Of a stretch of 64,000 bases of DNA, positions 56,212 to 64,000 are shown piece by piece. Both the position numbers and the translations under genes were made by a program. The DNA lies in NCBI GenBank assembly GCA_033398695.1, contig CM065811.1, forward strand, positions 114,561,501-114,625,500. The letters run 5' to 3'. The stretch is from Orobanche coerulescens. Its lineage: Eukaryota > Streptophyta > Magnoliopsida > Lamiales > Orobanchaceae. Numbering within the stretch: the first letter of the stretch is position 1; each line of letters begins with the position of its first letter. The notes below the pieces were generated by a model. The model did not search any database. It was not told where the DNA came from and saw nothing but the letters and a program-made list of their open reading frames with translations.

Positions 56212-57198
56212 TTTTATATGCCCAGGCACGTTAGCGTACGCTAACTTCATCAATAGCGTGCGCTACCTGTTCCCAGAATATAGACAGTATAGTTTTTTCC
56301 ATTTTGAGCATAACTCACTCATCCGGACTCCGATTAACTTACCGTTTGAACCATTAGAAAGATAACTCGATGCTCTATTATATTGTTATGTTTCAGAATT
56401 TTTGGAGTTTTCAAGAATCGGTGGTGATTTTCCAAAGTCGAACCTTATACACATTACTTTCCAAGATGAAATCCCAAAGTGAAGAGTAATTACCTCTTTG
56501 AAGGAATGGATTGAATCCCAAGGTTGAATCTGTTTTCAATCACTTCCAAGCTTCAAATGTTGTTAGGAATGATCAACTCAAGTGTTTGGAACCTCCACTT
56601 CTCTCTAAGACCTCTCTCTATCGGTTCACATGAAGAAATGGACGGAAATGACGAATAATGGCCAACTGCACTTATATATATACTGTACTTAACGTACGCT
56701 AACATCTTCATTTAACGTACGTTACAGCTCTAGCGTGCGCTAACTGTCTTTTTTAGCGTGCGCTATCATAGTCCAGAGACTACTGACTTGTTTCGTATAA
56801 TGGCTTACGTACGTAATGCCTATGCAATAGCGTACGTAAGTGCCTCCATTTAGCATATGCAAGTGTTCGTCCATAGCGTGCGCTAATCATAGTTGACTTG
56901 CTACAGTCTGCATCTACCCCGAAGATGCTCGTGCCCCCACATGCCGAAAGTAACCTGACAAAGCCAAGATTCCTTTGGACCGATCCGATTAGCGTGCGCT
57001 AACCATATATATTAGCGTGCGCTAATCCTTCACAACAAACATCCGTTGACCTTGTTGGCACATGCGCCGAAAGTGGCCGGGTCCAAACGTAGATTCCTTC
57101 TGATCTGATTTACACTAGCGTGCGTTATCCTTTACCTATAGCGTGCGCTAAACCTGCACGATAGCGTGCGCTATACTTGATTATTAGCGTGCGCTGAT
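56212..57198 (-). promoter_or_regulatory. Two palindrome-TATA modules in the D' solo LTR
   Basis: The outer module has about ten palindromes (56688-57198) upstream of TATATATATAAG (56682-56671) and a donor-like AGAG|GTAATT at 56493. The inner module has two palindromes (56230-56265), TATAAAAA (56219-56212) and the donor at 56060. Units include TTAGCG-NN-CGCTAA, TTACGTACGTAA and hybrids such as TTAACGTACGCTAA and ATAGCGTACGTAAG. Confidence 0.62.
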
Positions 57199-57455
57199 AT
57201 GGCTATACTTAGCCATTCTCGACTATTCTTATCCAATGTCTCAACATACAGAATACGAATATACGACATACTGAATATATATACTCCTTCCAACAATATT
57301 CTCAAATACAATTGTCGACCAAATACGACAATTATACTAATACAGATGTCTCAGTCCTTCAATTGTTTTATCCATACTGTACAGATTCCACGCTGTACAA
57401 CATAACTCGGATAAAATAACATTAAACAATAGTAGTAGAAATTCCGGATATTACA

Positions 57456-57588
57456 TCGACAATATGTCCGCTTCCGATAGTGATCATAACTTTCCCAGCT
57501 TCAAGTTTCCTACTTCGTTTCAGATTCTGATTCATAGTACAAATATGAGAAGTGGCACCTGAATCCAGAATCCATGAAGCAGAATACA
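57456..57588 (-). pseudogene. Copia element 2 protease active-site segment, copy 2
   Basis: WILDSGATSHIC is an intact copia aspartic protease active site, followed by KVMITIGSGHIV, which continues across the D' solo LTR into the rest of protease. The upstream gag is missing because the Athila element starts at 57589. Confidence 0.85.
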
Positions 57589-58909
57589 TGTTTGGTATAT
57601 TTTGAGTAATATTTTTATTAGTATTTTATGTATATAATTGTGTGTTTTGTGTTATAATTTATTCGTTTTACCATATATTTATATTATTTCATTTTGTTAG
57701 AACTTTCTATAATTTTGTATCATTTTTGGATTATTAATTGGAATTAAATTATATCTGCAGGTTAACCAACCGGTACAAGACAGATCAATTGGTTCAAGGA
57801 CGATATTTTTCGAAAATTCAAATATAGTCACGAATGGTCTCATTTTATTCTTCTCGTCGAGATGATCGTTTTAAAAAAAATTCATCCGAATCCGAGTTCG
57901 TATTAGGAAGTTATGACCGTTCGAATGACAATTAAATAGACGGACCATATTGTGCCACATGTCAACACCCGATTGGACCAGAAATTCAACTCTCTGCTGA
58001 TGTCATCCATGACATCAGCATTAATTGGCAGCCGTGTATTATTGGGGGTGGGATTTTAAAATATTAAAAATTATTATTTTATTAATTTTGTAGTAGTATA
58101 AGTAGGGGATGAATGTGTAGTGTTTGGAGAGGAGAAAAAAATAGAGAGATATTATTGTAAGGGAGAGAAATAAAAATATTGTGTAATAAAATTATATTTG
58201 AGTAATAATATTATGGAATATTTATTTATTTGTGTTGATATTATGAGTGAGTAATTTTCTTTTACTAGGGTTATGATGAAACCATATCTATATTATTATT
58301 AATATTTATATAATAATTCCAAATAAATGTTTTTAACGATTATGATTTTCGCTTCAATAGAAGAATATTATTTCATCAATTATATCACGTATTTTTTATA
58401 GATATAAATTCCCCTTGCTTTGTGATTATTGATATTAGTTAATTTCTTTGATTATTTGTTTTCCATTAAATTGGATACATATAATGCTTAGAAATTACAT
58501 TTTTCAAGCGAAGGAAAATCTATATTTGAATTATAATTTTGTACTTATTGTCAAATCTATAGGGAAATACTGAGATTGATTTCAGAATCTATTCCCTGAA
58601 TTTCTTGGAATTAAAATTTAAAATAAATAATAATAGACATTGGTGGACTCTAAACCCTAGTAAATTATTTAAAATCAATTTATCTAAAATCTACTTAAAA
58701 ATTAATGTTATTTCTTGCAATTATTATAACCAATCAAAAATCAAATTATTTGGGACTAGGTTAGAATTTAATATAATTTGGTTCAAAACGATAGGAATAA
58801 TTTTACTTCACTATCATAGTCCTCCATGTGGAATCGACCTTGCACCGCATATCTACATCGAACGAATCGTGCGCTTGCGAGTATTAGACTAAAGAATCAA
58901 TCAACAACA
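57589..58909 (+). repeat. 5' LTR of Athila-type gypsy
   Basis: An AT-rich LTR of about 1321 bp, TGTTTGGTATATT to CAACAACA, placed by the copia break on the left and the PBS on the right. A TATA-like AGTATAAGTAGG lies near 58094-58105. The preceding ATACA (57584-57588) would be the left target duplication; the right end is outside the window. Boundaries are good to a few bases. Confidence 0.75.
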
Positions 58910-58915
58910 AGTTTT

Positions 58916-58933
58916 TGACACCGTTGCTGGGGA
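58916..58933 (+). promoter_or_regulatory. Primer-binding site of the Athila-type element
   Basis: TGACACCGTTGCTGGGGA resembles TGGCGCCGTTGCCGGGGA, the complement of plant tRNA-Asp used by Athila elements, with three C-to-T or G-to-A changes. Position, six bases after the LTR end, fits. Confidence 0.85.
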
Positions 58934-60635
58934 GACACAAACGAAGTACAAGAAAACTGTCGTCACCAAGTTAGTTAAATTCTTCTACTAGTTATTTATT
59001 TTACTGCTTTTCTTTATTATTATCTATCTTTTTAATATCCGTTTTAGATTGTGTTAGTATAAATAATAGTTAGTAGTAGAATTTATTTTCTTTTTATGTT
59101 TATAACAAAATTCTGAAAAATAATAAAAAATTATAATAATAAATATAAAATATAAGTAATAATAATAAAAACTATTGTTCATTTTCTTAAAAATAATAAT
59201 AAAATAATAAAAAAAATTAAAAAAAGTCCACAAATAAAAATCTAAAAATATGAAAAAGTTTAAAAAATCGAAAAACTTATTTATTTTTATTTTAAAAAAA
59301 AGATCTGGAAAATAAAACAAAAAGTTTCAGACTTTAAGGTAATATTTTTGTAATTTTGGAATATTAATATTAGAAAATCAAAATTTTTAATTTAAATTCG
59401 AAAAAATAAAAAATAATAAAAATAAATTAAAAATAATCTGGAATATTATTTTCCATAATAAATAAAAATCTGAATTATTCTATTTTATTTTTGAAAGTAA
59501 AACCTGCTAGTTTTATTAAAAAAAATTTCACTTTTCATAAAAATCTAAAAAAAAAAATCAGAGTATGAATTAATAATTTAAATAATCTGGAATATATATA
59601 ATAAAAAAATTCTGAACTTTGAATTTTTTTAATTAAAACAGATTTTTTTTAAAAAAAGTAAAATTACAATATTTTAATAAAAAGGTAAAATACTAAAAAA
59701 AATAAAAACCTGAATATTTAAAAAAAAAAAAGAGAAACGAAAATTTGTAATAAACTATATTTATTGTTTGCATAAATAAAATAAAAGTTTGTAATTTTTA
59801 TTTTTTTTCTAAAAAAAAATCTGAATTTTTTTCCGTGAAAAAGTAAATAATATATCTGGATATATATATATATATATATTAGTCAATATTATTAGTCTAA
59901 AAATATAATAAAAGTATAATAAATATAAAAATATAAAAACTAAAAAAAAATATAAAATATAAAAAAAATCAGAATTTTTTTTTTAATTTTTATATCTTGT
60001 CTTTAGTTTTAATATAATCTTCCAGTGGTAAATTTAGATTGTATTTTTAGTTGTTATTTCCTATTTAAAGTATTCTTAGACATTTAGTTTAGTTGCAATA
60101 TTTCTCGTCGTACAATTTAGTTTATCAATAGATATTGCTTCCGTAGATCAATTAGTAAATTTATTCCTTTGCAATCTATTACATCCTATAATTTTAGTAA
60201 TAATTATAATAATTATCATTATTAATAATAATAATAATAATAAAAATATAAAAAGTCAAAAAAAATAATTAAAACAATAAAATCCTTTAAAAGATTCAAC
60301 AAGAGATTGATATTTTTCACTCACTACTTTGTTCGATTTGAATAGAGAAAAGCTAAATATCAATCTTCTACAAACTGATTTTGAAAATCGATTGAATTTT
60401 GGCAAAAAGGCCTCTGTTGTACATGCCGAAGAAAGTTGGATTTTAAGTGCGACCGTTGTGACGCCCAACGATCTGGAAGTTCGATCGACTATCATAATTT
60501 GGTTTGTATGCAAAGTTAAAAAAATTGAAATATCGGTGAATGCAAGTTTGGCAACGAAATAATAAAGGTCGATTAACGAGAAGAAGATTGTCTTTAACTA
60601 AAATTGAAGTTCAACAAACAAAACCGATACCAAAA
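58934..60635 (+). other. AT-rich leader of the Athila-type element
   Basis: About 1.7 kb of mostly A/T homopolymer-rich sequence (59090-60000 is nearly all A and T) between PBS and gag. Long gag-distant leaders are usual in this lineage. No credible coding frame is present; the F/Y/I-rich open frame at 59054-59320 on the - strand is low-complexity. Confidence 0.7.
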
Positions 60636-61353
60636 ATGGACGAAATCGAAAATCGGAATAATCAAGTTGCAAAAGAGAAAACTTTAATAGAATATTTTTC
60701 TACTGTAAGTGCTAATTCTCCTTCTTGCATAGTGTTGCCTACAACTAATGCAACTCATTTCGAACTTAAACCATCAATAATTCAACTTCGGTTTGGAAAG
60801 AGAAGATCCCTATATGCATGTCAAGGAATTTCTCGACATTTGTTCTACTTTCCGATTCCAAAATTTCTCTGATGAATCTGTCACACTTAGACTATTTCCA
60901 TTTTCTCTCAAAGATAAAGCAAAATTCTGGCTAAATTCTCTTCAAGCAAGAACAATTACTAGTTGGGACCAACTAGTGAATAAATTTCTCGCAAAATTTT
61001 TTCCAATGTCCAAAACTGAGTCTTAGAAGAGAAATATCAGAATTTTTCCAAAAAGAAAATGAAGAATTTTATGAGTGTTGGGAAAGATTTAATGATTTAA
61101 TCCTTAAGTGTCCCCATCATGGTTTTGAAATATGGCGTTTGGTAAAATATTTTTATGACGGTTTAACTTCAAACAATCGCCAACTAATCCAATCAATGCA
61201 TGGTGGAAAATTTCTTCACCTTATTGGAGACGAAGCTTGGAATGCACTAGAAAATATGTCAATTAATTCACAACAATGGAATTCACTCGACTCTAGAGCC
61301 AAATCGATGCATACGACCCCAAAAAAAAGGTGGAATTTACGAGGTTAAACAAG
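60636..61353 (+). pseudogene. Athila-type gypsy gag, broken
   Basis: The frame starts at ATG 60636 (MDEIENRNNQ). THFELKPSIIQL is followed by a frameshift near 60795 and then VKEFLDICSTFRFQNF, LRLFPFSLKDKAKFWLNSL, ITSWDQLVNKFLAKFF, the hallmark of this gag family. A second frame change follows the stop near 61023. Then FYECWERFNDL, LKCPHHGFE, YFYDGL and GDEAWNALENM. A third shift near 61320 leads into the protease frame. This would form the capsid but cannot be made whole. Confidence 0.88.
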
Positions 61354-61394
61354 ATGTTGAAATAAAATCTACTATAGATGATTTAGTACGAAAA

Positions 61395-62987
61395 GTGGAT
61401 GAGTTAGTCTTGAAGCAATCCATCCCCTCGTCAAACTCAAAAAATGAATTTTGCATTTCATATGCGGAACCATTTCATTCATCTCAATCTTGTCCCTCTG
61501 GTCCACAAAATCAAGAAATTTTTAATGGAGAAGTCAATGTGTTACATTCACATGGAAAATCTTCGGACAGTCCATTTGCTCCAACTTATAATCCAAATTG
61601 GAAGAATCATCCAAATTTTTCCTGGAAGCAAAACTTGCCTCTAATGAATCAAGGAGGACATCAAATTAACATGTCAAATCAACAAAATGTCCGTCCTAAT
61701 CAATATCCTCCAAATACTTATCAATATCCTTCTACAGTGCCAAAGAAACCATCTTTGGAAGATACGTTGCAACAATTCATGCAATCTACTCGACAAATGT
61801 TCCAATCAACTCAACAAGCTGTACAATCAAACTCACAGGCTATTTCTAAGCTTGAAACACAAATTGGTCAACTTGCAACAACTTTAGTTGAAAGAGAAAA
61901 GGGAAAATTTCCGAGTCAGTCCATCCCTAATCCTAAAGGACAATATGAAGTAAACTCTTCTAACGTAGAAGTTCAGTCCATAACTACCCTTAGAAGTGTA
62001 AAAGAAATACAAAAGCCTAACTATGATCCAGAACAAAAATCAAATGAACCACAAGTTTCAAAATCAAAAGATTCTAAAGAAAAAGAAAAGCCTTACGTTC
62101 CAAAAGCTCCATTTCCTGAAAGACTTATTACAAAAGATAAAAGTGCGCAATACAAAGATATAATGGAAATATTTAAACAAGTTAGAATAAATATTCCATT
62201 TCTTGATGCTATTAAACAAGTTCCTGCTTATTCTAAGTTCTTGAAAGATCTTTGCACTGTAAAAAGAAGAACAAATGCTCCAAGAAAGGCATTTTTAGCT
62301 GAACATGTTAGCTCAATAATCCAAAATAAAACTCCCGTTAAGTATAAAGATCCTGGTAGTCCTACAATATCTTGTGTCATTGGACATCACATCATTAAAC
62401 GAGCCTTGCTTGATTTAGGAGCCAGTGTGAATTTATTACCATATTTTGTTTATACACAACTTGGATTAGGGGAGCTAAAATCAACATCTGTGATACTTCA
62501 ACTAGCTGATAGATCTATAAAAGTACCTCGAGGAATCGTAGAGGATGTTCTGATTCAAGTAGATAAATTCTACTTTCCTGTTGATTTTATAGTCATAGAC
62601 ACTGAACCTGTTGAGAATACGAAAGATCAAATCCCTATCATTTTAGGAAGACCATTTTTAGTTACTTCAAATGCATTAATTAACTGTAGAAATGGCATCA
62701 TAAAATTTTCTTTTGGAAATATGACAGTTGAACTAAATATGTTTAACATTTCTCAACAACATGATGATCATGATGATGTCTGTGAGGTAAATATGATAGA
62801 GAGTATGGGTCCTTATTTCTTTCCAAAAATGGATGATCATGATCTTTTTGAAAGTTGTCTTGCTCATTTTGGCTCAGATTTTGACATCGACAGTTCGATT
62901 AATAAAGTAAATTTTTTACTAGAGTCTACACCATTATTGGATAATGATAAATGGAAAGTTAAACCGAACCACTTGAGAGCCAAATGA
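61395..62987 (+). pseudogene. Athila-type gypsy gag tail and aspartic protease
   Basis: A 530-codon open frame. It begins with the gag C-terminus (VRKVDELVLKQ region; NPNWKNHPNFSWK; KPSLEDTLQQFMQSTRQMFQ; ISKLETQIGQLATTL, a Gln-rich coiled segment), then a Lys/Glu-rich linker and PYVPKAPFPERL. The protease follows: RALLDLGASVNLLPYFVYTQ with the DLGAS form of the active site usual for Athila, LQLADRSIKVPRGIVEDVL, and IILGRPFL. It overlaps the next frame by 4 bases at 62984-62987 and is the best-kept part of this element. Confidence 0.9.
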
Positions 62988-64000
62988 ATAAAGAAATACC
63001 TATTGAGAATTCAATGATAGAGCTCAATCCATTACCTGAATCTCTAAAATATGCATTTTTAGGACCATCAGAAACCCTGCCTGTCATCATAGCATCTGAT
63101 TTAGATAAAGAACGAGAAGATAAATTAATCAATGTCCTTAAAGAACATAAAGAAGCAATAGGCTGGACCATCTCCGATATTAAAGGTATTAGTCCTTCTA
63201 TATGCATGCATCGAATTCACCTAGAAGAAAATGCGAAAACTTCCCGATAATTTCAAAGAAGACTAAATCCTAATTTGAAAGAAGTTGTAAGAGCTGAAAT
63301 AATCAAACTCTTAGATGTAGGGATCATCTACCCTATTTCTGACAGCCCTTGGGTTAATCCTGTTCATATAGTTCCAAAGATATCTGGCATAACTGTAATC
63401 ACGAATGAAGAAAATGAACTTGTTCCAACCAGAATTCAAACTGGATGGAGAGTCTGTATTGATTACAGAAAATTGAACTCTGTTATAAGAAAATATCACT
63501 TTCCACTTCCTTTTATTAATCAAATGCTAGAAAGGTTAGCCGGTCATGCTTATTATTATTTTCTTGATGGATATTCCGGCTATAACCAAATTCCCATTGC
63601 TCCTGAAGATCAAGAAAAAACCACTTTTACCTGTCCTTTCGGCACTTTTGCTTACCAACGAATGCCATTTGGTCTGTGTAATGCACCTGCTACTTTTCAG
63701 CGGCGTATGATGAGCATTTTCTCTGACATGCGGTTGAGCGGTTTTTGGAAATTTTTATGGATGATTTTTCTGTATTCGGGTCTAGCTTTGATGAATGTTT
63801 ACACCACTTAACCCAAGTGTTGGTTAGGTGTAAGGAGAAGAATCTTGTCCTAAACTGGGAAGAATGTCATTTTATGGTTAAAAAAGGAATTGTCTTAGGA
63901 CATGTGATTTCTGAAAAAGGAATTGAGGTGGACAAATCTAAAGTTGATTTAATATCCAGTCTTCCACCCCCACGAATGATTAAAGAAGTTCGGTCATTCT
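62984..64000 (+). pseudogene. Athila-type gypsy reverse transcriptase, partial, broken
   Basis: HKEAIGWTISDIKGISPSIC precedes an in-frame TAA at 63248-63250. RT continues with LNPNLKEVVRAEI, DSPWVNPVHIVPK, GWRVCIDYRKLN, HFPLPFINQMLERLAGH, FLDGYSGYNQI, TFTCPFGTFAYQRMPFGLCNAPATFQ. A frameshift near 63732 puts the active site (FMDDFSVFG, about 63752-63778) in another frame, which then stays open to the window end (NLVLNWEECHFMV, GIVLGHVISEKGIEVD). RNase H and integrase lie outside the window. Confidence 0.92.

Larger units (their letters stand above)
53911..57455 (-). mobile_element. Family D solo LTR (D') in copia protease
   Basis: On the - strand it starts TGTAATATCCGGAATTTC at 57455 and ends GATCTGGGGGTGTTACA at 53911, 3545 bp. 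TCGAC is duplicated on both sides (53906-53910, 57456-57460). The copia protease reads on across the insertion (GSGHIV before it, ATDIG after). No internal region or PBS is present, so it is a complete solo LTR left by LTR-LTR recombination. It is clearly diverged from the array LTRs and carries TAGCG-type as well as ACGTACGT-type palindromes. The acceptor-like TTTATTTTTAG|GT has its AG at 54395-54394, with CTGAC upstream. Confidence 0.9.

Noticed and set aside
59054..59320. 88-codon - strand frame in the Athila leader
   Set aside because: Phe/Tyr/Ile/Lys low-complexity product of an A/T homopolymer-rich leader.
60256..60513. 85-codon - strand frame near the Athila gag start, and the overlapping 77-codon + frame
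   Set aside because: No recognisable domain, and it lies in the non-coding leader. It could be a captured fragment but I cannot support that.

Overview
This window is plant nuclear DNA made of nested LTR retrotransposons. I find no host protein gene, tRNA, rRNA or CRISPR array. The lineages present (Tekay-like chromovirus, SIRE/Maximus-type copia with an extra env-like ORF, a second copia, Athila-type gypsy, an RTE-type LINE fragment), the tRNA-Met and tRNA-Asp primer sites and the repeat density suggest a pericentromeric or otherwise heterochromatic region of a flowering plant, probably a eudicot. I cannot name the species. Every recognisable polyprotein is broken by stops or frameshifts.

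Layout: 1-3058, 3' part of a + strand Tekay-like element (A1: integrase, chromodomain, truncated LTR). 3059-3612, an unidentified segment and a scrap of SIRE gag. 3611-8745, a second copy of the same family on the - strand (A2: LTR, integrase/chromodomain, RT-RNase H, protease, gag). 8746-9405, part of a - strand family C gypsy LTR inserted in A2 gag. 9406-19315, a - strand SIRE-type copia that lost its 5' end. 19316-28204, duplication copy 1: leader, PBS and LTR end of a - strand family C gypsy, a + strand family C element inserted in that LTR, and a - strand copia inserted in its leader; an RTE LINE fragment sits only in this copy. 28206-53060, duplication copy 2 with the same order, plus C gag. 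It is interrupted by a 15.9-kb array of a non-coding long-LTR element (family D, LTR-internal-LTR-internal-LTR, one ACAAC target duplication) that copy 1 lacks. 53065-57588, the rest of the copia, with a - strand family D solo LTR (D') inserted in its protease (TSD TCGAC). 57589-64000, 5' part of an Athila-type element that runs off the window.

The most unusual signal is a shared, non-coding LTR architecture in families A, C and D. A cluster of about 8-15 CpG-rich palindromes lies directly upstream of the TATA box. About 160-190 nt downstream of the TATA box is a splice-donor-like AG|GTAA/GTAT. Then follow a T-rich body with family-specific tandem repeats, a branch-point-like CTAAC/CTGAC (families C and D), and an acceptor-like pyrimidine-rich AG|GT before the conserved LTR end. 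The palindrome core differs by family (TTAGCG-NN-CGCTAA, TTACGGCCGTAA, TTACGTACGTAA), and hybrid half-sites occur. This looks like a promoter module with switched binding sites followed by an LTR-embedded 5' UTR intron. It is a hypothesis from sequence pattern alone.

The nesting gives a relative history: C element, + C insertion, copia insertion, tandem duplication, then LINE (copy 1 only) and D array (copy 2 only). The D' solo LTR and the Athila element lie beyond or at the edge of the duplicated unit and can only be dated as younger than the copia.
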